NCBI GenBank assembly: GCA_039654915.1
Contig: CM077595.1
Location: 87,895,501-87,959,500 of the forward strand
Source of the DNA: Aquilaria yunnanensis
Taxonomy: Eukaryota > Streptophyta > Magnoliopsida > Malvales > Thymelaeaceae
DNA length: 64,000 nt
Direction: 5' to 3'
Position numbers and translations under genes: made by a program. Within the stretch, counting starts at the first letter, position 1. Every line of letters starts with the position of its first letter. The notes beneath the pieces were generated by a model. The model was given only the letters and a program-made list of their open reading frames with translations. It did no database searches and had not been told where the DNA came from. Below, in pieces: positions 11,134 through 22,538 of this stretch.

Positions 11134-12030
11134 ATACCAAGCCCTCTGGAAGGCATTTCCTGCATATTTCCCAATTTATTGCGCATTGGAAGGTGGGCTG
11201 TTTTTTCATTTGAACTAAAAATCTATAATTTCCATCTTCAAATATCTTAAAATATAAACTCTGATTTTTTCTAGTTTTGAATTAATTAAACTATTTATCT
11301 TTGGGGCATTATGAGTTTCCTTTCTTGAGTCCAAGACCTGTTGCTTTGACAGCTACATTGAGTCCCGAACATTTTAGAGTTGAGATGAGTTGTATTTTAC
11401 TTGAGGAAAAACCTTCTCCTAAAGCTCTGCTTCTTCATTGATTCGACTCGAGCTAAAGATCTTTTTAAATGGAGGAGTTTCTTAATACTTCATCTCGTAT
11501 GTATTCAGGACATTGTAATGATGTTATAACTTTGTCAGTTACATTATGAGCTATTTTATGGAGAGAATAAAATAAGACATGTGATGGATTAAGAATAAGT
11601 GCTTTGAAAAATAAAGAATAAGATGCTTACTTGTAATAGTCAAACTCCTTAGGTTCCAAGCCAGATGGTGAAGTTCTAAGCTAAACAGTGAAGGCCCTTG
11701 ATTATTAGCCCGCTTTGGTTACTTGCATACAAACACCTGAAAAGGCGTGTTATGAGGCCTTAGGAATGTCTCAACCCTTGATAGTTTAAGTATCAATTTC
11801 ATTAAAAAAAAAAAGAAAAGGAAAAAAGGCAAATAAGCCACTCCAGTTTATGAAAATTGACAAATTGGCAATTTTATTTTTTTTTGCAATTAAATCGGTC
11901 ATCAACGTTATCTTTTTTGCATATTTGCCCACTACCATGACATGCTTCACGTGAGATGAAGACATGATACATGTTGTCCACATGGATGGCGAATGTAAAT
12001 GATGAAGTGGCACATATTATCCTAACTTAG
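11134..12030. other. Intergenic DNA with a dispersed repeat
   Basis: No gene is visible. The part at about 11785-12020 (GCAATTAAATCGGTCATCAA, ATCTTTTTTGCATATTTGCCC, ATGTTGTCCACATGG) is similar to the reverse complement of 59340-59480 and, more weakly, to 52390-52510, so it is one copy of a dispersed repeat. A CACGTG at 11949-11954 lies inside this repeat. Confidence 0.45.
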
Positions 12031-12419
12031 CCCCTAAAATTGCCCAATACAACAAATTCGCCCAAAATTACAAGCCATCCCCATTTTCCTCTCTATAAAT
12101 CCATGGACATCTGGGACACTTTCCACAAGTTTCTCGCCATCCAAACAGGAGAGATTACCGCCAGCATACTTGCCTGTCTTTCTCCTCCACCTTCCTGGAC
12201 ACCATCTACGCTCCATCAACGAGCCCAACGTCGCCCACTAGATGCCACCTGTCATCTCCTCCAACGCGCAGTCTCCTCTCCCTGTCGGCGTCGAGCCTGG
12301 GAACTTGAGGTGATTCTCTCTCGGCACTCATCTTCGATGCGTTTATGTCCATTTTCAGCTTTGACCACTCATGGCTCCGTCTACCTTCTCACTTCAACTA
12401 TTCCGATCCTCCGCTGAAC

Positions 12420-12640
12420 CAATTGTCTTTCCATAAATTCCAGAATTTTTCCGGCATCGTTTCATGGCACTTCCTCAGGAACATGTCCCAGCTGCAGCGG
12501 CCAGATCTCTCCAGCGACTTGCTTCAGGGTTCTGTCCCTAATTGGATTTGGACTGTGCCCACTATGGTCGAGGTTGACTTGCACAAGAACAAGCTAGGAA
12601 GGAGTGCCGCCAACCACCGTCTCACTGCTGTCAATTTCTC
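12420..12640 (+). pseudogene. Relic of a leucine-rich-repeat receptor gene
   Basis: One open stretch reads like two to three plant LRRs: NMSQLQRPDLSS, LLQGSVPNWIW and MVEVDLHKNKLG follow the LxxLxLSxNxLxGxVPxW spacing of receptor-like kinases and proteins. Upstream sequence (about 12100-12400) is also GC-richer but shifts frame, and there is no signal peptide, membrane span or kinase domain. It is a fragment or decayed copy. I cannot assign a subfamily. Confidence 0.5.
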
Positions 12641-13149
12641 AGCTTCCTTGCTAATCCAACTGTTAATCCTATATCACAAATTTCTGAAAATGATTTTAGG
12701 AATAATAAAATCCAAAAAACAGACAGGTTGATCTTGAAAAAAGAAGCCTTTTAGACCATTCTTCTGCTACTGGAATACACGGACGATTCACCAATCCAGA
12801 GAATGGTCGATGTATGTTGATTATCGGCTGGACAAATGGAGCAGCTTGCTTACTTATGAGGCCAAAACATAATCTTGCCCGCCAGAATCCAAATGCGGCC
12901 ATGGCTTGTTAGCTCAGAGCGATTCAATCAGGTTTGATATAGTAAAGCCCCAGAAATTTTCCTTTTTTCTCGACAATTTTGCTACATAATCTTACCTGTA
13001 TTCCAGAAATTCATTTGTTGGACCTCACACCCTTATCACTTTTGGTGTCTCCACCTGAAAGATAACCAGCATCGGAGATTATTACCTACGGGGAGAAGGC
13101 TGTGCGTGAGGACGGCGGAGGAAGGCAGGGTCCGGGAGCACTAGGCTGA

Positions 13150-13643
13150 GAAGTGTTATTCTTTTTTTGTTTGGGGACCTATGTGCATCTACGAAAATTG
13201 TTCAGCAATAAACATTGTAATTTACCTAGGAGAATTGTAATTACGTGGATTTTTTTATTTATATTATTCAACAAATTTAACGGAATATTCTTTTTATTAG
13301 TTTTGTAGGTAAATAATAATCGTCCACATTTAAAATAATATTATCAGAATTCACTCACTCCCAAATTTGAGTGGCAAATTTAATTGTAAAAAAGTAATAG
13401 TGGGTAATCTATACTATAATGAAAAATTCATTGAAGGATTTGCCACATTTGCCTTAAAAGAACATGTCCTTGCAATGACATTTAGTATATCCAAGTCATT
13501 CATGGTCCATGGTCTGAAAATCAAATCATCAACTTGTTACAACAAGTTCTCTCAAAATATCAGGAATCCTGGTTGTGTACTTGATTTCTCAGCCGTTTTC
13601 TCTAATTTACCTATAGGATTAATTACAATTTTCCTAATGAGGT
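13150..13643. other. AT-rich intergenic DNA
   Basis: A 94-codon frame on the plus strand (13367-13651) resembles no known protein and runs into the adjacent foldback element. I see nothing else. Confidence 0.4.
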
Positions 13644-14038
13644 TTAGATAAAATTACACTTTGTCCTATCCTGTTTAAAAAATAACACTTTACTCCATGT
13701 ATTTTTAATACAACAAATAACAACTTCTGAAATATTAATTTAAATTATTTGATTGTCATCTTCAAGTAATTTCAATATATATGGTACTTTTTTTTACAAT
13801 TAATTGACAGTTAAAAAATACTATTTTAAAAATTAAAAAAAAATACAAAAAGAAAAAACTAGTAACTTGAAATGTTTGTTAACTATAAAAAAAATAACAT
13901 ATAGTATGAAATTACTAAAAAATGACTATCATAACATCTAAATTAAAATTTCAATAGTTGCTATTGGACTATATTAAAATAGTATGGGGTAAAGTGTAGA
14001 TTTTTTAAATACAAGAGATAAAGTGAAATTTCACCTAA
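13644..14038. repeat. Palindromic foldback element (family A, copy 2)
   Basis: Nearly the whole 395 bp is one inverted repeat with arms of about 190 bp. The left end TTAGATAAAATTACACTTTG pairs with the right end (reverse complement TTAGGTGAAATTTCACTTTA). TTTAAAAAAT, ACACTTTAC and AGTAATTTCA also recur in the same order on the opposite strand. Transcription would give a long imperfect hairpin. Flanking 9-mers TAATGAGGT and TACTTAGGG are only partly alike, so the target duplication is eroded. Confidence 0.7.
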
Positions 14039-14214
14039 TACTTAGGGGACAAATTGTAGTTATCCCTTTCCTATATGCTTTATTATTATTATTATTTTGA
14101 TAATGAAACGAAAAGGCCAAGACAATGGCACGGACAGAGGCACATGTGTTCATCACGAACCGGTCCACATCCGGACTTCATATTTTCGAAATTAAGACGG
14201 GAATAAAATCACAG

Positions 14215-14410
14215 TTCCTTCATCCTTTATTGTTCCCTTTCACTTTTTTAATATAAATTTGAATTAAATTTATTTATCTTATTATTTATAAAAAAATATA
14301 CTTAGAAACTATAAGTTTTCACTTACCATTTTGATATAAAAATTTTGGATTGATATTATGAAAATAAAAAATAATATTGATTATTGCTATAAATTTGTGA
14401 TAAATGAAAT
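14215..14410. repeat. Degenerate MITE related to the one at 19219-19454
   Basis: The words TTAAATTTATTTAT, AAAAAATATACTTAGAAACT and GAAAATAAAAAATAA occur in the same order as in the Stowaway-like element at 19219-19454. The ends are too diverged to place. Confidence 0.35.
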
Positions 14411-17124
14411 ATTACTTGCATATGAAAGTTGACCAAGTTTGGTAACAACTCTAGGTATTATTGTTAGTGAACAGAAAAGTGTTCAACACCATTAGTTTTT
14501 AGCTTGGCAATAAAATTTAGGCCCAATTCATTTTGTGAAAACAGGGTCAAATTAATGTGTTAATCGAGGTTTACTATTTAAACAATTTCAGACTCCCCCT
14601 TAAAAGTGTTATTAATTATGTTTGTATCACAGCTTTGTAATTCCTCCATTTCATTATCTCCTTGCTGCCATTGTTATCTTCATTGTTTTCTCTTTCAATT
14701 TTTTGGAGATTCATTCTCTCCACGATTCATTCGGTGTTTTTCAGGGCGATCATAACACTTTCCATCCCGCCTTCCCTTTATACCACTTTGTCACTGCCAG
14801 TTGTCGCCTTCCTTTACCACAGGTACACTGTCACTCCATATCTTTTTAGCATTGGCCACGAAAGTGGGTAGGCTCCAAGCAAGGAAGTCAACAGGGCAAA
14901 TCCAGGAGAGGGAGTCGGTGAAGTCAGAGGATAGTTAACCAGTGGTGATTCTATTTAAAATAGAGGCAATGATGGTGATGAATTGAAAAATGATGATTTC
15001 AACAGATATGAAGATGAAAAGGCAATGAATCGAACAACAGAGATTCTGTAGGCGGCACAAAAGCAAGTTGGGGTGAAGAATCCGATTCAAATTGTGGGGG
15101 AAGGAACCGAAGATGGTGAATCATTGGCAGAAGTGAGTTCTTTGATGAGGAAGAGAGTGAGAGCTTCGACATGAAATGATAAGATTAATGAATAAAATAT
15201 CTAAACAAAATCGGGTGGTTGTGGCGGTTTTGACATGGAATGATAAGAAAAGTGGCTTTAGGGTTGACAATGAGTTATGGATCATGGGTATTGAGATGTG
15301 ACAATAGGCAACTTTAGGGGAGCTTTTGTACTCATTTTAAAATTGGGATCATATAACGCATTAATAGGAATGTAAAGATGCAAAACAAACAGGCTGTAGC
15401 ATCTCAATTGAGATATTTCAAATGAGTGACCCATTTCATGTACGTGAAAAACACCCACTTCATTGTATTTACAGCTAATATCACTGTCACACACTAAAAC
15501 AAAATAGGCAAATGTGTTGCCCTACTGCGACGATTTATTTTCTCACAAATTGTAATCATCATAGAAATATCACAAAGAGGTCATTGACTAGTCCACGAGT
15601 TGATATTGCGATGATTTTAATCATTGCAATATGACTTGATAGAAAAGTGCGGGAAAATTAGAAGGGAAAAATTGTTACAATTATGCAATGATGAAGTCGC
15701 TGATTTATCAAAATTTGCTCGTTGTTCATTTTGGGTGCGAGAATCTGTGAGCAAAGCTCTCCCAAGCTCTCGTTGCTTCTCTCCACACTTGTAGGTGCTT
15801 CTGTTATTGTTTTCCATCACCGTTGTCGCCAATCTATCAAAGTTTGATCTTTGTTCATTCTTTCTCCATCAAGTTCCACATTTGTTGCAAATATCTTTTA
15901 ATTTTTTGAGTATATGTTGGTATGGATGCGTTAGTGGCATATTTTTTTATTCATAGGTGAATATATTGATTAGTATAAGTTTATGGATTTAATTGTACAC
16001 TTTCCTAGTATATGTTGATTTGGATGTGTTAATGACATAATTGTAACATATTTGAATATGCATGGATTTAATTATTAAAAATATATAATTCTAGAGACTT
16101 AATTGCAAACAATGCCAAACATGTGAGCTTTAATTAGCATAGTATTTAAAGATGTAGGAGTGAATTATAAAATATGTTAAAAAATGTAGGAGCTTACCTA
16201 CTAAATATTTATTTTTCTAGATTCTCATTTTCAATATTTTTAGTGCCTCACATAAAAATTTCTTATAATTTTTAATTATATTTGATATCTGGAAGGATGC
16301 ATGCATTTTGCGGATCATAAAAAAAAAACAAAAAAAAAAAAAAGAAAAGGTACCCCGATCCTGGAATTTCCTTTCCTCTTCTGATTGCCCCTCTTAAAAA
16401 CTGAGCTCCACCCTCGCCTCAATATCCAAACCACTTCACCCTGAAACAAAGAGAAAGCAACTTTCCCCTAACATGGAACTGATCTTGAATCTCCCCAACA
16501 ACATCGCCGCGAGTGTCTTGCACTGGTTCCATACGCCCTGTTCCCCTCCGTCACCCTCACCGGCAAGCGGTGGAAGATGGGATTCGCTGGCAGGAGTTCT
16601 CCCGCCATGACGACCGCTTTCCCTCAGCCGAAAACTCCTGGTTCTCTCTCCCAATCGAGGTTTGTTGAAGCATATAAATGCTGAGGTCGTCGACAAAGAG
16701 TACCATATTGTAATTTTGCTAAAGTTGGGGGCGAATTTTGCAGTTGTGGTCGGGCGGGTCACGTTAATCCCGTTTACCCGACCCTTGCAGCCCCGACGAC
16801 TTAATGTTGCTTTTAAGCCAATCTGAATTAATTAGTCCATAAATTTTCTATCTTTTTTTTTTTAAACAATAAAATGGGACAAGAGGAGAGGACCCATTAA
16901 AAAGAAGGCAAGTAATAGTCCCGTGAAGGCAGTGAATGAGAATAACAAGAGGCAACACATGAAATGAGAAAAACTCTTCTCGTTTCCCACCTACCTCTTT
17001 CTAATGAATATCCCGCTTTTTCTTGGTCCCCAAGCATCAACCGCACACGCCCTCCATTTCTTTTCCCTCTAGTCTCAATACCATCTCTTACTCAGCAATT
17101 TATAAAATTTAGTGATGGGATTAT
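14411..17124. other. Gene-free region
   Basis: AT-rich DNA contains two GC-richer islands (about 14620-15180 and 16370-16800). The second has CpG-rich short frames on both strands, but none shows a domain, and no splice-linked set of frames emerges. Either island could be captured or decayed gene sequence. Confidence 0.4.
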
Positions 17125-17530
17125 GTGCACTAGTGGTCTTCCAACTTAATCAACACATGCAAGTTGGTCCCTCAACTTCAATTTACCATTACCTCACCCT
17201 CCAACAACCAACATGGGGGAAAAAGAAAGACTGTAAGGTTTTATTGAAGTTTTGACACTTTATATAATCTTTTAGACTATTGAGAATTATCTTTAGAGGA
17301 AACAACATATGAGGTCTCATTATTTTTCTTAATGTTCCAACCAAGTTTCTAAACTTTATTATGCATCATATGTGAATTCGGTATCCATCATCCTCTAAAT
17401 CTATGCTTGATTTTATTTGTCCATGGACTAACATGCCCTACTTTCTCAAGTTATTGGATGAATTCATACCGAGTTGGAGTTGATGGACCAACACGTACGA
17501 GTTGGTTAAGTTTCAAGAGCATTGATGCAC
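17125..17530. repeat. Inverted-repeat element (family E)
   Basis: The left end GTGCACTAGTGGTCTTCCAA, followed by CTTAATCAACACATGC and GTTGGTCCCTCAACTTCAA, is matched by the reverse complement of the right end (GTGCATCAATGCTCTTGAAA, ACTTAACCAACTCG, GTTGGTCCATCAACTCCAA). Arms of about 70 bp flank an AT-rich core. It looks like a non-autonomous DNA element. The target duplication is not evident. Confidence 0.5.
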
Positions 17531-19218
17531 TTAAACCTTCCTAATATTATAAGTTCATTGAAAACTGAAACAATCTGCACTTTTCCATACATGTCTGTGC
17601 CTGTGTTCCTGTACTCAGGTCAACGTCTTTTCTTCACCCCTAAATTAGCCCTAATTTTTAACGTTATTTTCAACCTTAAAACTAAAAGATTTTTCCCATT
17701 AAAAATACTTCATTATTTTCTTATTGGTTTTTATCTAAAATTAATGCTATTTGATAGCTAATACCAGATCTACAAATAATCATTTGAATTAATTTTTTCA
17801 TAAAGCAATTATTTTTTAATGATTTTTTAACCAACAAAAAAATAATAAAAAGAACCAAATTTTTTAAAAAAAATTATTAAAAAATAGTTTTTGCTATTCT
17901 TTAAGTGAATTTTGAATTTTGTATATAAGTTGAGCAAATAATCACTATAAATCAAAATAACAACACTGACCTATTTTTGAAAATCAATATCAAACACATA
18001 AATAACACCACCATTACTAGATTTGGCCTAATCTACACTAACATCTTATTTTTGGAAATCCACACTTACTTCCTCTCTATCAATCTCCGTTTTATCCAAA
18101 AAAAAAAAAAAAGGAAGAGCACTCATAAGGAGGGTATGATAGATTCACCCTAAACCCAAACTGACCCGTATTATTGAGCGGATTGCCCAATCTATTATAC
18201 CCAAACTGACAATATACCCTAAAATTTGATTAAAACCCAAAATTCACAAAAATGATTTGGGGTAGTTTAGTATGATGAGGTTTAAAAACTTTCATCATTT
18301 GAGGGGGGGAAAACGTTTTCCTTATCACTTGTGTGTTTTTTTTTTATTTTTAGTATTGAATTACATGCTTTATAAAAATAGGGAAACAAAAAAATCTTGG
18401 TAGCGTATTAAAAATACATGAGTTTGTCTCAGCTCTCAGAGCCAGGTTTCACAAGAAAAGTAGAAGTTGTTGCAACTCAATTTTGGGACGGGATACAGTT
18501 TTAATGGTAACAAAGGATTGAAATGGTAGTGAATTTTATTTTCCAATCCAAGGGGGCGAACAAGGTTACTTAATAAGACGTGACGTTGGATCAAAAGCAC
18601 CAAGCATATTGGCCAATTCGGATTAACTAGCACTACAAGAATGCAGGCAGTGGCGTCGTAAAAATTTTTGGATCGAGGGTGAGGAATTGGTTTTTAATCT
18701 TTTGTTCGTTACTTGATAGCTTTCAATCATTTTTTACTTTTATTAAGTCTTTTGTCATCTTTAACCAGTAAATCCGATGAGAATTGTAATAAAATTTTTA
18801 CCACAAATAAGTTTATTATATAGAGGCCTATCTATGTAGAAACAAAAACTAACAGCTAAATTTGTAAAAAAAAAAAGTTAGCAAAGTGTAAGAAAATTAT
18901 AATTTTTTTTGAAAAAAAATTTGTGAAATATAACCAAAGAGTCAATTTATAATTTTTAACAGAACTATGGGATCATCAAGCCATTGAAAATAAGTTTGAG
19001 ATGGATTTACAAAAAGAAATGGAAGTTATGGACTTTTCACACAATTTACCTAGTAATAATATATGGTAATTCTATATCATTAGAAAAATATTAAATTTTT
19101 ATTAAATACTTTTTCTAATGTTTGCGATATAGAAAAATCATTACAACCACACAATTTTTTTTTTTGTTAATTAGAAAGATAGTACTTAGTAGTGCACTAA
19201 TATCATAATAATATGATA
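17531..19218. other. AT-rich intergenic DNA
   Basis: Short frames only, with several A or T homopolymer runs. No gene or structured repeat recognised. Confidence 0.5.
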
Positions 19219-19454
19219 CTACCTCCGTCCCACATTCTTTGAAACAGTTGACTTTTAGCCATAGTTTGACTTAAATTTATTTATATTATTGGTTGTTAGA
19301 AAAAAAATTTAAAAAAATATATTTAGAAACTAGAGGTCTTTATTTATCATTTATATAGAAATTATTTTTTATTTATATACTAAAAATAAAAAATAAAAAA
19401 CCATAGATTAATTGGTAAAAAGTGAGTGTTTCAAAGAATATGGGACAGAAGGAG
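19219..19454. mobile_element. Stowaway-like MITE
   Basis: Terminal inverted repeats of about 28 bp begin CTACCTCCGTCCCACATTCT and end (reverse complement) CTCCTTCTGTCCCATATTCT, and both continue TTGAAACA. TA dinucleotides flank both sides (19217-19218 and 19455-19456). CTCCSTCC-type ends with a TA target are the signature of Stowaway/Tc1-mariner MITEs. At 236 bp it has no coding capacity. Confidence 0.85.
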
Positions 19455-19456
19455 TA

Positions 19457-21120
19457 ATAAATTATGGCATAGAAGTTCTTTAAAAATGTGGTATAAAAAA
19501 TTTATCTTGTATGTTTTTCTATTAATCAAGAGATAAATTTGCCTTTTGAGCACTAAAATTAATTCATTAATTAAGCACATTTTTATATTCCAAAAATAAT
19601 TATTTAAGGATAATTTATTCTATATAAAAATTGACTAGAATCTACCTTTAGTTATTATGTTACAAGTGAATTACTCCAATATTGTTGGGAATGAAAAAAA
19701 AATGTTATATATAAACGTTGAGAAACAAAATAAACTAATTTGATTTAATAACTTTAGTGGCTTTTTTTTAAAATTTATTTTTACCAATACATCCTATAAT
19801 TTATTTTTTCGAAATTATTGGAGGTGTTGCTGCATGCACCTTTCTGCACCATAAAAACTGAATCATAAGGGAAAAAAAAACCATTGAAGATTGTAAGATA
19901 AAAGGAATGATATATATAAAAATGTATTATATTATATTATTTAAGAAATACAAATAATTAAATAATTTATATATTAAAGGAAAAACTTAAACAATGACTA
20001 AAAACCAGCCGTTTTTAACATATAAAGCAAAACACTCCACTAGGTACGTTTCAGCCTTTCCTTGGTCCATATTTGTGTTCTTTTTTCCTTCTTGAGAAAA
20101 GAAAAGGAACACACATAGACACGTTGCATATATATACACTTTGCACACGTGATAGATTTGCTAAGGATCTGCTAAGGAAACTTTTTGTTTTGGGGTCGAG
20201 TTTCTGAAACTCGAGCATTTTCATCCATAACTGTACAAAGCGCATGTTTTTGCTATAATTGTGCTAACACCCTTTCTTCATTTCAACTGAATATATGAGC
20301 GCCTATTTTTACTGACGATTTTATCTCTCAAATTGAACACTTGCGATAAGTAAAGGATATATAAGTTAATTAATTTTCTCTCTAATTTCAGTACGTATTA
20401 GTGTATAAACAAAATGTTTGTACTGTTATGTCTGCTTGGACATTAGTTATGAAAGTGATGTATTACCATTGTTCGAAGATTGGTCACATCATAGTCATAG
20501 ATAATAAAATTTCTAGTCAACGCACAATTTATTTTTTTTTTTGTATCGAAAAACAAAACCAACTTCTGGTAATTCTGTATTGAATGAATCTTATGACTAC
20601 TGTTTGTTCTCATTTTCTGCGGTCAAAACCTCAACCGTAAATATGGTAAAATCCTCAGGAGATTTATTCTGTTTCCCTTTTTTCTTTTGTTAATTGTTTC
20701 CCATGTGTTGAGAAAAATCCGGTACTTGGCGGGCAAGTGTTGAGCTGTTTACCTTTTTTAAAATTTTCTTTTCTAGAGAGACTGAGCTGTTGATAATTGT
20801 TTAGCTAAAAAAAACAGAGAGTCCTGAGAGAGATAAATACCGATTTATCAAAACTAATATTTATCGGCATAATTAGCTCAAAATTAATCACGTAATTAGT
20901 CAAAAAGGATCCGCCCGGCAAGCGGGCAACTGAATGATTCTATAGACGTGTGAAACAGAACTTGTCTTTTTTTCTCTCTCTCGGGTGAGACACATATACT
21001 TGCCACGACATTCAATCAGATCAAAGCGTGTCTCAAACGTCAAGGGCCCGCGCGTGGGAGCAGAATTTGTTTCTTGGGTGCCAAGGTGAATCGTAGTGCC
21101 CAGAAGCATTTCCGGGTGCA
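19457..21120. other. Intergenic DNA upstream of the CRF gene
   Basis: AT-rich sequence with no gene. The part from about 20890 to 21240 is GC-richer and probably belongs to the promoter of the AP2/ERF gene downstream. Confidence 0.45.
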
Positions 21121-21126
21121 TACGGA

Positions 21127-21132
21127 CACGTG
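21127..21132 (+). promoter_or_regulatory. G-box/ABRE in the CRF promoter
   Basis: GGACACGTGTC contains a perfect CACGTG about 490 bp upstream of the CRF start codon. A CCAAT box (ACCAATCGG) follows within 10 bp. G-boxes of this kind are bound by GBF or ABF bZIPs and by bHLH/PIF proteins. Confidence 0.5.
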
Positions 21133-21373
21133 TCACCAATCGGATGATTGTCCAGATGCGGCGGGTCGTTTGGGATCTCCGGTGGTGACCGGAATCTCCG
21201 GTTGGCATGTTTCCAAACAGATGAAAAAAATCTCAATTTGACTAATTTAAACCTTATTTACTTTAAAAAATTCTTAATTTAGAAAAAGAACGAAAGACAA
21301 TAAAGCGAAGGCGCGATAAACAAACAATTAATTAAATTATTTTAAAAAAGCTTTGCCTTTTTTTTTTTTTTTT

Positions 21374-21381
21374 ATATATAT
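21374..21381 (+). promoter_or_regulatory. Probable TATA box of the CRF gene
   Basis: TATATATA follows a long T-run and lies 240 bp upstream of the start codon. Initiation near 21410 would give a leader of about 210 bases. Confidence 0.45.
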
Positions 21382-21620
21382 AGAAAAAGATCAGCGATTT
21401 ATGTTATGACACTTCTACTATAAAACTGAGATTGTTGGCATTTTTTGACTCTTCCTTGCAAGGAGAGCACGAATTTTTGGCTTTCCCATCTCTTGGTTCT
21501 CTCACTCCAAACACGCTCGGACCTCTTTTCCCCGCTCTTGTTTACTCTCTTCTACTTTAGATCTGAATTTCAAGAAAATCTTTTGCTTTCTGGAATTTTC
21601 TCTATGAATTTGACCGATCA

Positions 21621-22538
21621 ATGTTCAAAATGAATCCACCGAGCTGCCGAATCAAGTACACGGAGCACACGACAGTGACCAAGAAGCTGCTGAGTCCCTC
21701 GAACAAGTGTGCCGCCATGGATTCTACTCCCGTGGCCCCTAAAACAGTCCGTATTTCGGTCGTCGACGACGACGCAACGGACTCATCGGGCGACGAGGAC
21801 GACGGCCGGCCAAAACAGAGAGTGAAGAAGCACATCAACGAGATCAAAATCGAGGATTTCTCAACCTTCTGTTTCCGGCCAAACAAGCAAAACAAGCCGG
21901 TGACGAAGGTTAACCCTTCACCGGTCCTTAGATCAAAGAAACAACAGCCGTCCGGAATCAGATACAGAGGCGTCCGTCAAAGGCCATGGGGGCGGTGGGC
22001 GGCGGAAATCCGAGACCCTGGTAGGGGCGCCCGGGTTTGGCTGGGGACGTACGACACCGCCGAGGAAGCAGCTCTGGTCTACGATCGCGCGGCCATACGG
22101 ATCAAAGGACCCGACGCTCTGACCAATTTCGTTAAACCCCCGCTTAAACCCTCGCCACTGCAGGAGATCGACGTGGATTTGGAGTCAAATTCCGGGTACA
22201 GTTCGGGCAGAGAGTCCCAGCCCCTCAGTTCGCCCACCTCTGTTCTCCGATTTCAGTCGAACGAAGAGTCCGAAGAGGCGAAAACAGAGTTGGAGGTTTC
22301 CGAGACGGAGCGGAGACCGGTCCAAGAGGAGGAGGATTTTGCTAGTCTTTCAGATGATTTAGGGTTAACGGATCCGGGTCTGAGTGACTATTCGGAGTAC
22401 GAGAATCCGGCGCCCATATTCTTCGAGGAGATGAGATTAATGGAGGAAACAGATCTGGAAGATAATTGCTGTGATATTTCGGTGGAATTAGATGTGGATT
22501 TCGGGTCGTTTGCGTGGGACGTGGATAATTATTTTTGA
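21621..22538 (+). CDS. Cytokinin response factor, AP2/ERF group VI
   Basis: An intronless gene of 305 residues. The N-terminal CRF domain shows the TEH motif (residues 14-16) and the basic and acidic stretches that follow it (about 41-80, including [16 protein letters not shown]). The single AP2 DNA-binding domain covers 114-171 ([19 protein letters not shown] to GPDALTNF), with the [10 protein letters not shown] and [12 protein letters not shown] elements that contact GCC-type sites. SSPTSVL (203-209) is the group VI motif thought to be a MAP-kinase target. The acidic, glutamate/aspartate-rich C-terminus (212-305) could activate transcription. A second ATG lies three codons downstream (MNPPS) and could also serve. 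CRFs act in the nucleus downstream of cytokinin phosphorelay in leaf, cotyledon and root development. The domain order is complete and I see no damage. Confidence 0.95.
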   Translation: MFKMNPPSCRIKYTEHTTVTKKLLSPSNKCAAMDSTPVAPKTVRISVVDDDATDSSGDEDDGRPKQRVKKHINEIKIEDFSTFCFRPNKQNKPVTKVNPSPVLRSKKQQPSGIRYRGVRQRPWGRWAAEIRDPGRGARVWLGTYDTAEEAALVYDRAAIRIKGPDALTNFVKPPLKPSPLQEIDVDLESNSGYSSGRESQPLSSPTSVLRFQSNEESEEAKTELEVSETERRPVQEEEDFASLSDDLGLTDPGLSDYSEYENPAPIFFEEMRLMEETDLEDNCCDISVELDVDFGSFAWDVDNYF

